A stretch of 64,000 nucleotides of DNA from an uncultured Bacteroidia bacterium (GCA_902770835.1 CACXUM010000026.1:1-64000); one strand, 5' to 3'. Positions 53,021 through 60,992 are shown, counted from the stretch's first letter. Notes: generated by a model from the letters alone, not told the origin. Numbers and translations are program-made.

Positions 53021-54828
53021 TTTTTCTTTTCGATTCGCACTTCCACGGCTTTTCCTTCGGGGGTGAAGACGGCTATGCGGTCGCCGATGGCGAGTGTCAA
53101 GCGGCAAGACCCAGTGGGGAGGTTGTTATATAAGATGGCTTTCAGTTGGCCTCGATAGGCTGTATTGGGTTGGAGCGGGGGAAAGTCTTCGTAAATGCAA
53201 GGGTAGGCCAAAAGTTGGTCGGGGAACAGCACGCGGAGATTCATTTCCATTTCGCTGTGGTTGAAGTCGATAGGTTGGTCGTAGGGATTGAAAATGGAAA
53301 AATCCATGTTGATAGTGTCGCCAATGCGAAAAACGGGGATTTCCTCATCATTAGCGGTGTTGATGCTGAAATCCAAAACCAATCTGTTCGCCGACTGGAA
53401 ATGCTCGGCAAGATAACCTTCAAATTCCACGCCGTCAATATGATATGTCTTTGACAAGTCGATGACGGGGCCACAAATGAACGCTTTTCGACCTGTCCAA
53501 GCCATGTCGAACTGCCATAGGTCGAACTGGGTCTTTCGGTCGTAATAGCTGCGCAAGGTGGAACTTTCCTTGCCCGTAAAGTAATGATACAAAGCAGGTT
53601 GTTGGAACGAGCCTTGAAACACCACGGGACTTTCGCCCGCTACTTGTTCGACGGCTTTGTAGTATTTTTCCTTGCCGTGGTAACCGAAACGGTCGGCCAA
53701 AGGTGTCAACAAAAGAATCCTTATGGCCATGACCAACAAGAGCGAGGGCAAAATGAAACGCTTGGTGTATTTTCTTAACTTTTCGTCAACCAACGCTTTG
53801 CGATAAACCAAAACCACCGCTGGAATCACGCAAACGATGGTCCAATGCGGCTCAACATGCCCACGGAAAGCCATCAACCAGAAGAAGAAAAAGAACCCGA
53901 TGAGGATGAACTTCAGGCCGCGGTCGAAGACTTGGTTTTCAGCAGGGACTGCACCGCCTGCCACTGTTCGTGTCGCCCTTTCTGGGCTATGTTTGATCAG
54001 CACATAAACCAACGCACCAAATGTAAACGGATTAAAAATCAGCAACTGATTGGGAAGATACTCAAGGAAATAACTCCAGCGGAACGGCTCGCTGCGCTGC
54101 GAAAGATGGTACTTGAAACTCGGAAAATCCGCGTTGATTTGCCAAAGGATGTGTGGCATCAGCAAGGCCAAAGCCACAAGGCAAGTCACATAGAACTTGC
54201 CGTCTTTCAACAATTTAAGGTTGGAAAGCACAATCAAGCCCAACAGCAAAAAAGCGTGGTATTTGCTGTAAACCATGCAGGCCATTAAAACGCCCATTAG
54301 CAAGGCGCGAGGCCAAGTGTTTTCTGCCAAATAACGCTGATACACAAGGAGAAACAAGGCCGAAAACAGAATCAATCCCACATCGGGCGTGGTGACGAAG
54401 CCGTAAATGTTGAACATTACGACGGAGAAGGCGAGGGTGAAGAAGAGAAGTGTAGAGTTTAGGGTTGAGAGTTTAGAGTTTAGATTTGGGAGTTGAAAGT
54501 TGGTTAGTTGTCGCTTTGCGTCATTGCGAGGAACTAAGCAATCTATATTAGCAATTCTCCAAATCACAAATAGCGACAAGCACGAAGCAAGAATCGTGAA
54601 AAACCTCACGCCCAAGGTGCCCGAAAAGAAAATGCTACTCAAAAAGGTCATCAACCCCACCATGGGCGGGTGGTCGAAATAACCCCAAGCGAGGTGTTCG
54701 CCGTAAAGGGCATAATAAGCCTCATCCTCCTGAATTTCAGTGAAAATGCCTTGCAAAAGGTTGACAATGAACCAAATGCAAAGGCCACAACAAAGGCAAA
54801 ATCTCCAATTGAATTTGTCCTTTGTCAT
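53017..54828 (-). CDS. GT39/PMT-like membrane glycosyltransferase
   Basis: 603 aa from the ATG at 54828, chosen because the longer frame (to 54897) lies in the inverted repeat at 54842-54914. About eight to ten transmembrane segments. The N-terminal motif DEAYYALYGEHLAWGYFDHPP is the hallmark of the GT39/ArnT-type dolichyl- or undecaprenyl-phosphate-sugar transferases, with the catalytic Asp-Glu pair in DEAYY. The C-terminal periplasmic domain is beta-rich. Likely modifies cell-surface glycans or lipid A. Repeats are inserted in frame at residues about 92-125: a REP-like arm encoding CLVPRNDAKRQ and heptads encoding LPNLNSKLSTLNSTL. Confidence 0.88.
   Translation of the reverse strand: MTKDKFNWRFCLCCGLCIWFIVNLLQGIFTEIQEDEAYYALYGEHLAWGYFDHPPMVGLMTFLSSIFFSGTLGVRFFTILASCLSLFVIWRIANIDCLVPRNDAKRQLTNFQLPNLNSKLSTLNSTLLFFTLAFSVVMFNIYGFVTTPDVGLILFSALFLLVYQRYLAENTWPRALLMGVLMACMVYSKYHAFLLLGLIVLSNLKLLKDGKFYVTCLVALALLMPHILWQINADFPSFKYHLSQRSEPFRWSYFLEYLPNQLLIFNPFTFGALVYVLIKHSPERATRTVAGGAVPAENQVFDRGLKFILIGFFFFFWLMAFRGHVEPHWTIVCVIPAVVLVYRKALVDEKLRKYTKRFILPSLLLVMAIRILLLTPLADRFGYHGKEKYYKAVEQVAGESPVVFQGSFQQPALYHYFTGKESSTLRSYYDRKTQFDLWQFDMAWTGRKAFICGPVIDLSKTYHIDGVEFEGYLAEHFQSANRLVLDFSINTANDEEIPVFRIGDTINMDFSIFNPYDQPIDFNHSEMEMNLRVLFPDQLLAYPCIYEDFPPLQPNTAYRGQLKAILYNNLPTGSCRLTLAIGDRIAVFTPEGKAVEVRIEKKN
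54455..54510. repeat. 7-bp tandem repeat inside the GT39-like gene
   Basis: Eight units in a row: GAGTTTA, GGGTTGA, GAGTTTA, GAGTTTA, GATTTGG, GAGTTGA, AAGTTGG, TTAGTTG. In the coding (minus) strand they read as the antisense heptads without a stop. Confidence 0.9.
54511..54550. repeat. REP-like arm next to the heptads in the GT39-like gene
   Basis: Starts TCGCTTTGCGTCATTGCGAG as at 3350-3370 and directly abuts the heptad array. Read in frame on the coding strand. Confidence 0.85.
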
Positions 54829-54841
54829 GGCCGTTTTTGTT

Positions 54842-54914
54842 TGTAGGGCTGTCACACTGTGGCAGCCGCATAGGAAACCAATCCAAGCGGCTGCCATGAT
54901 ATGACAGCCCTACA
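54842..54914. repeat. Inverted repeat upstream of the GT39-like gene
   Basis: TGTAGGGCTGTCA at 54842-54854 and TGACAGCCCTACA at 54902-54914 are perfect complements, and inner arms GGCAGCCGC and GCGGCTGCC pair too. A REP/MITE-like hairpin between the GT39-like gene and glnA. Confidence 0.8.
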
Positions 54915-54919
54915 GTTGA

Positions 54920-56431
54920 TTATCCGACATGGATGTTATCCTTCACCAATTTCAGAATCTTCTCCGTGTCGTTGCCGAGTTCGGCGCGGAGGTTGGCATC
55001 GTTGAAGTTGGTGAGGAACTTGATCATGTAGTCGATGATGGCATCGGAGAACACGCCCTTGGCGGTGTAGATTTCGCGGTCTTTGGCCAATTCCTTGGCG
55101 GCGGCCACGCAGCTGTCGGGCAGTTGTTCGAGGCTCTCTTGGAGCTTCTTGTTCTTGTCGTCGTGGATGTTCACGCCGAGGCCGACGTAGGTCTTTTCGG
55201 CCACTTCAAGGGCATTGGGCATCTCGAAACCGTGACGGGCGGCGGCGCAGAGGGCGGCCATCAGCAGGTACATGTCGGCGCAACCGTCGGAAGCACGCCA
55301 TTCGAAGGTCTGCTTCTCGCTGAAGTCCTTGTTCGACTTCTTTTCGAGCGGGTTGGCGTTGGCGGCCATGTCCTTTCCGTTATTAATCCAGCCGAGCGGC
55401 ACGCGCACCAAGGCGCTGCGGTTCGAGTAGGACCAGCACAGCGAGGTCGGGGCTTCCTGATGAGGCACCAAACGCAAGAACGACAGCGGGTTAGGATTGC
55501 CGAAGGCAGGCAGCGAAGTGCCAGCTTCCATGTAGCCGGCGATGGCTTTCTTGCCAAAGTCGCTGAGTTCGCCCTTCTCGACCATCACGCTCTTGCCGTT
55601 TCTCGTGAACTTGCAGTGGACGTGCATACCCGAGCCGGCCTTGCCCACGGTAATCTTCGGGGCGAAGGTCAAGGTGACGCCGTATTGGTAGGCCAATTGG
55701 CGCATAATCCACTTGGCCACAACGAGTTGGTCGGCGGCATCCTCGATGTTGGTGGGCAGGAACTCGATTTCGTTCTGCTCGTAAATCTTACCTTCATAGG
55801 TGAAGTTGCCCACTTCGGAGTGACCGTACTTAATCAGGCCGCCAGCTTGGGCGATGAGGCGCATGGCCTCCACGCGATACTCGGTGAACTTGTTGAACGG
55901 TGCGCTCTCGTGGTAACCCTTTTGGTCGGGCACCTCGTAGATTTCCTCGTCGTCGGCGATGATGTAATACTCCAACTCGCCCATGGTTTCCATTTGCAGG
56001 CCTGTGGTCTTCTTGAACACTTCATGTGCCTTGTGCAGGATGTGTTCGGGTGAACTCTCGAAAGGCTCGCCGTCGCGGTTGTAGAACGAGCAGAGGATGT
56101 CCAAGGTCGGCACCTCAGTGAAGGGGTTGCGGAAGGCCGTGCGGTACTTCGGCACCACATAGAGGTCGCTCTTTCCGGCTTCGATGAAGGGGAAGAGGCT
56201 CGAACCATCGACGCGCTCACCGGCAGTGAGGATGCTCTCAAGGTGTTCGAGGCTGTGAATCACGAAGTTGAGGGTCTTCAATTTGCCGTCCCAGCCACAA
56301 TAGTGGAAGTTGACGAATTCGATTTCATTTTCCTCGCAATAACGGATGATGTCGGCGCGAGTGAATTCCGATGCAGGCTTTTGGAGGTACTGCACCAGAC
56401 GATTGGGGTTCATGGAAATTCTTTGGTCCAT
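54920..56431 (-). CDS. glnA: Glutamine synthetase
   Basis: 503 aa. Converts glutamate and ammonia to glutamine with ATP. Visible are the N-terminal beta-grasp region (FVNFHYCGWDGKLKTLNFVI), the ammonia/metal block ETMGELEYYII, the substrate loop EVGNFTYEGKIYEQNEIEFLPTN, and GSGMHVHCKF plus NPLSFLRLVPHQEAP. It resembles the catalytic GS-I fold; the length and sequence differ from the E. coli enzyme and no adenylylation tyrosine is identifiable by eye. An ATG at 56413 is an alternative start. The upstream leader contains heptanucleotide repeats. Confidence 0.94.
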   Translation of the reverse strand: MDQRISMNPNRLVQYLQKPASEFTRADIIRYCEENEIEFVNFHYCGWDGKLKTLNFVIHSLEHLESILTAGERVDGSSLFPFIEAGKSDLYVVPKYRTAFRNPFTEVPTLDILCSFYNRDGEPFESSPEHILHKAHEVFKKTTGLQMETMGELEYYIIADDEEIYEVPDQKGYHESAPFNKFTEYRVEAMRLIAQAGGLIKYGHSEVGNFTYEGKIYEQNEIEFLPTNIEDAADQLVVAKWIMRQLAYQYGVTLTFAPKITVGKAGSGMHVHCKFTRNGKSVMVEKGELSDFGKKAIAGYMEAGTSLPAFGNPNPLSFLRLVPHQEAPTSLCWSYSNRSALVRVPLGWINNGKDMAANANPLEKKSNKDFSEKQTFEWRASDGCADMYLLMAALCAAARHGFEMPNALEVAEKTYVGLGVNIHDDKNKKLQESLEQLPDSCVAAAKELAKDREIYTAKGVFSDAIIDYMIKFLTNFNDANLRAELGNDTEKILKLVKDNIHVG

Positions 56432-56442
56432 TACGATTTTGT

Positions 56443-56480
56443 TATTTAAGATTTAAAGATTTAATATTCAAATATTTAAC
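56443..56480. repeat. 7/8-bp tandem repeat, GATTTAA type
   Basis: Units TATTTAA, GATTTAA, AGATTTAA, TATTCAA and ATATTTAA in the leader of glnA, resembling the array at 4503-4530. Confidence 0.6.
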
Positions 56481-56648
56481 TACGGATTTGACGGATTTTA
56501 CAGATAACGGAGTTTGAAATTTTGCAACTTCGTTGCGGATGGATACGGATGTTCGCAAAATCCAAAACTTTGGCTGCCAAATTCGAGCATCGGCATCCGT
56601 TTAATCCGTATAATCTGTAGTTTTTTTGTTGCCAATTCAATGTTTTTG

Positions 56649-56656
56649 TATTTTTG
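56649..56656 (+). promoter_or_regulatory. -7 box TATTTTTG for the 78-aa gene
   Basis: 57 bases before the ATG at 56714. A minus-strand -7 box (CAAAGATA, 56660-56667) overlaps in the divergent direction toward glnA. Confidence 0.5.
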
Positions 56657-56713
56657 CGCAAAGATAGAAATAAAAGTTCAACATTCTGCGAAAACAGGAA
56701 AAATAAAGAAAAT

Positions 56714-56950
56714 ATGGCACTAAGAGACTGGATGATTTCGTTCAACAACGCCAAGACGATGGAGTCGAATGGCGAGCAAGGCATGGAACTGATTGAAGAA
56801 TACGAGCGCGTATTGGAAAAACTAGGCGAAGGGCCTTTCACCGAGGCCGAGAAAAATGTTCGCGAGGAAGTTTGCCGCAACCTTTACGAGTTGTACCTTA
56901 TTAATTATGATGCGGCGAAGGCGGAGGAGTATCGGAAATTGTCTGAATGA
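56714..56950 (+). CDS. Small helical protein of unknown function
   Basis: 78 aa, no signal peptide, all-helical by composition, with the conserved-looking tail KNVREEVCRNLYELYLINYDAAKAEEYRKLSE. I do not recognise the family. Its tail is repeated as a diverged 35-codon fragment at 57365-57469, on the same strand. It lies upstream of the repeat region that continues to meaB. The start is set by the -7 box 57 bases upstream and by the ATG nearest the helical domain. Confidence 0.6.
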   Translation: MALRDWMISFNNAKTMESNGEQGMELIEEYERVLEKLGEGPFTEAEKNVREEVCRNLYELYLINYDAAKAEEYRKLSE

Positions 56951-56956
56951 TAGGGC

Positions 56957-56991
56957 TTTGTAGAGACTCGCCAGGGCACATCTTTACAAAA
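56957..56991. repeat. Degenerate inverted repeat with GTAGAGA-like arms
   Basis: TTTGTAGAGACTCGCC and GGGCACATCTTTACAAA form an imperfect hairpin right after the stop of the 78-aa gene. Confidence 0.5.
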
Positions 56992-56997
56992 AATGTG

Positions 56998-57046
56998 CGT
57001 AAACCAGCGGAATCGCGATTTTTTTGGCACTTTCCGCTGGTTTACG
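56998..57046. repeat. Hairpin repeat CGTAAACCAGCGGAA (copy 1)
   Basis: CGTAAACCAGCGGAA at 56998-57012 pairs perfectly with TTCCGCTGGTTTACG at 57032-57046. It is 20 bases before meaB tail A. Related copies: 57241-57294 and 61250-61298. Confidence 0.85.
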
Positions 57047-57066
57047 AACAAAACGAGTTGTAACTA

Positions 57067-57190
57067 TCAACGTTTCAGCATATTAAAATAAGCATCCAAC
57101 AACTTCTGTGCCCCGATATAGGCACTCATCCGCTGGCCGCGCACGTCGCTTTCGACCAAGGGGAGGAGGTCGGAAACGAGTTGGTTTTGG
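57067..57190 (-). repeat. meaB 3'-end copy A
   Basis: Encodes the last 40 codons of MeaB, ending [11 protein letters not shown], then TGA. Against the real meaB end, four codons and the final Arg codon differ synonymously and no amino acid changes. No upstream frame follows it. Confidence 0.9.
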
Positions 57191-57240
57191 ATAATTTGCT
57201 TTTTTAATCAAAAGAAAACCAAGTTTTTATATTATGAAAT

Positions 57241-57294
57241 GTTCGTAAACCAGCGGAATCACAGTTTTTTGATAGATTCCGTCGCTTTACGAAC
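57241..57294. repeat. Hairpin repeat CGTAAACCAGCGGAA (copy 2)
   Basis: GTTCGTAAACCAGCGGAATC at 57241-57260 pairs imperfectly with GATTCCGTCGCTTTACGAAC at 57275-57294. Confidence 0.8.
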
Positions 57295-57364
57295 AAATAG
57301 GTTGAATTTGCTATAATAAAAACCAACTTTCAACGTTCAATACAAAGCTGGATGTTCGAAAAAC

Positions 57365-57469
57365 CTCGAAGAAAACGTCCGCAAGGAGGTTTGTCGGAAT
57401 CTATACGAATTGTATGCCCTCAATGGGGATGAGGCGAAGGAGGAGGAATATCAGAATTTGGCTGAATGA
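57365..57469 (+). pseudogene. Second 3' end of the 78-aa gene
   Basis: 35 codons with stop, reading LEENVRKEVCRNLYELYALN then GDEAKEEEYQNLAE, against AEKNVREEVCRNLYELYLIN and YDAAKAEEYRKLSE in the intact gene. Same strand, no start. It looks like the end of a related allele of that gene. Confidence 0.8.
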
Positions 57470-57531
57470 CAGTGAAATATCATAGAATTGTAATACGCAT
57501 TTCTCTTTTGTCGTAATACCACGAGAAGGAG

Positions 57532-58110
57532 ATGGAACATAAATTCAACAACAATAGTATTGATCTCCAAGTGCTGCGGGAGTTCTGCGAGCAGGAGGGC
57601 GAGGCGGTCGTTTATCGCAAAGGTGAACGGATGGAAAGTGAGGGCGAGCCGTCGAAATGGTTCGGCTTTGTGGCCGAGGGATGCTTCAAGTACACAGTGC
57701 GGGGCATTGACGACGAGCGGGAACATATCACTTGGATTTCGTTTGATGGCGAGTTTGTGGGCGACTATCCAGCAGGTCTTGATGGGCGTCCGTCGCAGAA
57801 CACTATTGAGGCAATGGTGACCAGCCGCGTGTTCCGCGTGAGTTGTGAGCAACTGCTGAAGTGGTTCGGTGAGAGCAGCGAAAGGATGGAACTACGCAGT
57901 CTCATAGGTGAACACTTCCTTTGGCAAATAAAAGGCCGCTACCTCGATTTCTTTCGCGCAACGCCACGCCAGCGATACGAAATGCTGCTGCAACGCTGTC
58001 CTGGCATCGTTCATTTGCTCGACTTGCAGGACATCGCCTCGTTCCTTTGCATCACCCCACAGATGCTCTCCAAAATACGCAAAGGAATCACTTTCGAGAC
58101 CAAGCAGTAA
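57532..58110 (+). CDS. Crp/Fnr-type transcriptional regulator
   Basis: 192 aa. N-terminal cyclic-nucleotide-binding-like domain (VVYRKGERMESEGEPSKWFGFVAEG... GEFVGDYPAGL) and C-terminal helix-turn-helix (LQDIASFLCITPQMLSKIRKGI). It is shorter than E. coli Crp and the ligand residues are not conserved by eye, so the ligand may differ or be absent. Unusually for this window it has a purine-rich GAGAAGGAG directly before the ATG. It is followed 118 bases later by a secreted peptidase gene on the same strand. Confidence 0.82.
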   Translation: MEHKFNNNSIDLQVLREFCEQEGEAVVYRKGERMESEGEPSKWFGFVAEGCFKYTVRGIDDEREHITWISFDGEFVGDYPAGLDGRPSQNTIEAMVTSRVFRVSCEQLLKWFGESSERMELRSLIGEHFLWQIKGRYLDFFRATPRQRYEMLLQRCPGIVHLLDLQDIASFLCITPQMLSKIRKGITFETKQ

Positions 58111-58228
58111 CAAAACTCTGAAACTATTTTCAGAACTTACACTCTTGACTCCCAATTTTGGGGATTTGCCGGGGATTGTTTCTTGTCTTTTTTTACCTTC
58201 GCCAAACGAATTGAAAAAGACAAAGAAG

Positions 58229-59755
58229 ATGAAACACTATAGACGATTCCTACTCCTACTGGCGATGCTATTGACAGCGACATTCGCATCGGCACAAACG
58301 GCAAATGATTATTGGTTAGCGGCCGACAAAGCACTGGCAGTGGGAAACATTGACAGTACATTTTACTATCTCAATCTGTTCAGGGAAAAGTTCGGCAGAC
58401 AATATGCATTTGCTTATACGACATTCTTAACGGAAGAAGACTACAGAACACTTCACAATGATGCACGCTGGACGGCTTTTATGGACTCTATGCGTACTTA
58501 CAAGCATGAAGCCGAGGATAAAGAGGAAATTGCTTATCCAAGGAAAACGGTTGTGGAGGACGCCAGCGCCCCAATCGTCAAGCGATACGATATACAATTG
58601 AACATTGACGTGGATAAAAAAACACTCACAGTGACAGCAACGGCGCAGATTGATTTCAAGGGTAGGGAGAACATTGATTTCACGCTCTGGAAATACTCGA
58701 CCATCAACTACATCCATTGCAAGAAGAAGGAACTAACATACTCATTCGACACTAAGGCCAAATCGCCTAACACCTACATTCCGCAAGGAACACTGCTATG
58801 CCTAACCGCCCCAAAGAAGAAGGGCCTTTGCAGCATCACCTTTGACTATTCCTGCAACCTCGACAGTCTTGACACTTGGATGAGCTCGATGGAAAGGGAT
58901 TGGGTGCAGCTGGGCTATTACATGGCATGGTTTCCCATCAACAGCGACAGTCGCGACTTCACGGCAAAAGTCTCCGTTTCCATCAACGACGGCTATACGG
59001 TTAGCGGTTCGGGTATCGTACAGCGCAAGGGTGAAAAGTGGGAAATGTCGCAGCCGTGGGGAGGTTTTGACCTTCAGATTGTGGCTTCGCCAACACTCAA
59101 ATCGAAGAAGATGACAAGTGATGGGCGTACATTCGAAATAGTCTATACTGACTTCGCCGATGCAGATGCCGACTCTGCGTTGGTTGCATGTAGCGAGGCG
59201 CTGCAATTCTATACCCGCTTGTTCAAAACCAATCCCAGCAACGACTATATGAAATTCCTTGTTGTACCACGTTGTGGTGGGGGTATCAGCCGAAAGAACT
59301 TTATTGCTTACCAAACGAGACACTTCAACGAGGATTTCAAAACTGCTATTGGCCACGAAATGGGTCATTTCTGGTGGAACAAGGCACCGACATTCAGTTG
59401 GGAAGACTGGCTCAACGAAGGCTTTGCAGAATTCAGTATGTTGTGGTACATCAAGTGTCATTTTGACAAGCACGTTTTCGACTGTTATCTGGAAGCCTGC
59501 CGCGAAAATGCCCGCCATGTCTGTCCCATCTACGAGGTTGACCGTGATGCTCCTGAAGCTTACGATGCCCTGTATAATAAAGGTGCCTTGCTTCTGTATG
59601 ACTTAGAGCAGGAAGTCGGTGAAACGCGCTTCTTCGAGTTTATGCAGGGAGTGGCTGAACGTGAAATAACCTCAACTGCCCTTCTTTTAGATTATGCAGA
59701 AGAGAAGTTTGGGAAAGAGACAAGAGAATGGATAGAGAACAGGATTAAATCATAA
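58229..59755 (+). CDS. M1-like zinc peptidase with short spacing and no GxMEN motif
   Basis: 508 aa from the ATG at 58229, where the signal peptide begins (MKHYRRFLLLLAMLLTATFASAQ). Gluzincin motif HEMGH at residues 376-380, with the third ligand in NEGFAE at E397, so HExxH-x16-E; classic M1 aminopeptidases have x18. The exopeptidase GxMEN motif, normally about 30 residues before HExxH, is replaced by GGGISRKNF. Upstream of the catalytic domain is a long M1-type beta-saddle. It is probably exported to the periplasm. Its substrate and even its exopeptidase activity are uncertain. A TACCTTCG -7-like box may be near 58190. Confidence 0.8.
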   Translation: MKHYRRFLLLLAMLLTATFASAQTANDYWLAADKALAVGNIDSTFYYLNLFREKFGRQYAFAYTTFLTEEDYRTLHNDARWTAFMDSMRTYKHEAEDKEEIAYPRKTVVEDASAPIVKRYDIQLNIDVDKKTLTVTATAQIDFKGRENIDFTLWKYSTINYIHCKKKELTYSFDTKAKSPNTYIPQGTLLCLTAPKKKGLCSITFDYSCNLDSLDTWMSSMERDWVQLGYYMAWFPINSDSRDFTAKVSVSINDGYTVSGSGIVQRKGEKWEMSQPWGGFDLQIVASPTLKSKKMTSDGRTFEIVYTDFADADADSALVACSEALQFYTRLFKTNPSNDYMKFLVVPRCGGGISRKNFIAYQTRHFNEDFKTAIGHEMGHFWWNKAPTFSWEDWLNEGFAEFSMLWYIKCHFDKHVFDCYLEACRENARHVCPIYEVDRDAPEAYDALYNKGALLLYDLEQEVGETRFFEFMQGVAEREITSTALLLDYAEEKFGKETREWIENRIKS

Positions 59756-59862
59756 GCAAAAACGATGAACGAATAATCCATCCTAATTGCCCTCATTGCA
59801 ATGGCGGGGCAGACACAAGACGCACGCGTCTTAGCTAAGCCGAAAATGGTGACGGAATATCA
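59756..59862. other. Spacer with remnant of a signal-peptide-like frame
   Basis: After the peptidase stop, a frame reads ILIALIAMAGQTQDARV, resembling an exported-protein start, but it has TAA in frame just before and is not followed by a plausible protein. I see no intact gene here. Confidence 0.3.
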
Positions 59863-60018
59863 CAGCCAAATCTCTGAATTTTTCCACGATTTGGACAAAC
59901 TATCCAATATTGTTCAGCCAAATCTCCAAAATTTTACACGATTTGGACAAACTATTCGATATTATGCAGCCAAATCTCTGAAATTTTATATGATTTGGAC
60001 AAGTTATTTAATTTCCTT
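59863..60018. repeat. Three tandem 52-bp hairpin units
   Basis: Units start CAGCCAAATC at 59863, 59915 and 59967. Each contains CCAAATC and, 15 bases later, GATTTGG, so each can form a hairpin. The period of 52 equals that of the hairpin pair at 28264-28365. Confidence 0.85.
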
Positions 60019-60059
60019 TGTCCATTTCTCCCCTAAAAACCGAGTTTCCGACAAATTCG

Positions 60060-60137
60060 TTATCTTTTCAGCATATTAAAATAAGCATCCAACAACTTTT
60101 GTGCGCCAATATAAGCACTCATTCGCTGGCCGCGCAC
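60060..60137 (-). repeat. meaB 3'-end copy B
   Basis: Encodes the last 25 codons of MeaB followed by TAA. Seven codons differ from meaB (including the last Arg), all synonymously. It ends abruptly upstream, 8 bases from the stop codon of the next fragment. Confidence 0.9.
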
Positions 60138-60144
60138 GGCGTTT

Positions 60145-60394
60145 CTATTTTGCGATACGTTCATTAACATTAATCCAGCGTTTCAGTAGGAATGTTGCGA
60201 AGTAAGGCAAGGTGTAGAATTTCCCGTTGAAACCTTATGTTCTTGTAACAGAGTTTGATGCCGTAGCGAATGTCCTTGTATTTTGTGTTGGTGACCAGTT
60301 TGTTGAAAAAGTCTTTCCCACCTGCCTTGAACCTTTCACAATAAGCGGCAATCTTTGCAGTTTTTTTCAAAAAGAAAATACAAGGATTTTGCAT
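60145..60394 (-). pseudogene. Broken gene fragment (gene X), frameshifted
   Basis: Minus strand. From the ATG at 60394 a frame reads MQNPCIFFLKKTAKIAAY...VTNTKYKDIRYGIKLCYKN and then shifts near 60229 into GFNGKFYTLPYFATFLLKRWIN and VNERIAK with TAG at 60145. I cannot identify the family. A second copy of its last 19 codons is at 60936-60992. It is the 3' fragment of an inactivated gene. Confidence 0.55.
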
Positions 60395-60412
60395 GATTCC
60401 AAAAAAACTACT

Positions 60413-60420
60413 TATTTTTG
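60413..60420 (+). promoter_or_regulatory. -7 box TATTTTTG for the ParE-type module
   Basis: 23 bases before the ATG of the antitoxin gene at 60443. Confidence 0.6.
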
Positions 60421-60442
60421 CAACCAAAATTGTCACATTTCA

Positions 60443-60655
60443 ATGAAAACCTACGACACACAAGAAGACAAAAAAACGGCAATAGCCTCCGAACCAGCAG
60501 TAACCTATGGAAATTTGGAGCAAGCCCATTGTTTTCAAGGTTCTTCTTTGCAAGACATACCATTTGGATGTATGACATTGGAGCGTTTTGGAGAACTCTT
60601 CCACCAAAAACTTGATGCCTACTATGCGGAATTACAGGGTGATAGTCAGCAATGA
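60443..60655 (+). CDS. Small antitoxin of a ParE-type pair
   Basis: 70 aa, acidic. It lies directly upstream of a ParE/RelE-type toxin gene and overlaps it by 32 bases. The region FGCMTLERFGELFHQKLDAYYAEL looks like a toxin-binding helical tail. The N-terminus is disordered by composition and carries no recognisable DNA-binding motif. The role is inferred from the operon. Confidence 0.65.
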   Translation: MKTYDTQEDKKTAIASEPAVTYGNLEQAHCFQGSSLQDIPFGCMTLERFGELFHQKLDAYYAELQGDSQQ

Positions 60656-60932
60656 TGCAACTGACGATCTCGATGGAATGGTGCGTTACATCGCGTCGTT
60701 GTACCGTGTTGAGAGCGGACACAATTATGTGAACAGGATATTAGGCAAATTGGCTTCGCTTTCCTACACTGCTGATATGTATCGGTATAGCCAATTTGCG
60801 ACGGCAAGAAGAATCCATCCGAAGGCCAAAACACTTTCCATCATGAACCACAAATGGACAGTCGTGTTCCATATTGACGGTAATTTCGTGATTATCGACC
60901 GTTTCATTCCCTCCAAATTGATGGTGGACTAA
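60624..60932 (+). CDS. ParE/RelE-superfamily toxin
   Basis: 102 aa from the ATG at 60624. The sequence RVIVSNDATDDLDGMVRYIAS, the middle NRILGKLASLSYTADMYRY and the end HKWTVVFHIDGNFVIIDRFI have the ParE/RelE-type order: N-terminal strand plus helix pair, then the beta-sheet with VVFHID and IDRF. ParE inhibits gyrase, RelE-type relatives cut mRNA; which one applies cannot be told. An ATG at 60615 is an alternative. Overlaps the antitoxin gene by 32 bases. Confidence 0.75.
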   Translation: MRNYRVIVSNDATDDLDGMVRYIASLYRVESGHNYVNRILGKLASLSYTADMYRYSQFATARRIHPKAKTLSIMNHKWTVVFHIDGNFVIIDRFIPSKLMVD

Positions 60933-60935
60933 CCT

Positions 60936-60992
60936 CTAAGCTACAATACGTTCATTAATCCATCGTTTCAGCAGAAATATTTGGTCCATAAG
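60936..60992 (-). repeat. Second 3' end of gene X
   Basis: Encodes LMDQIFLLKRWINERIVA then TAG, against ATFLLKRWINVNERIAK in the fragment at 60145-60394. Starts 3 bases after the toxin stop. Confidence 0.6.

Noticed and set aside
59863..60018. 52-bp repeats considered as a CRISPR array or as coding (frame 59801-60079)
   Set aside because: Units are contiguous without unique spacers, and a 52-bp period is not a multiple of 3, so the open frame cannot be a repeat protein.
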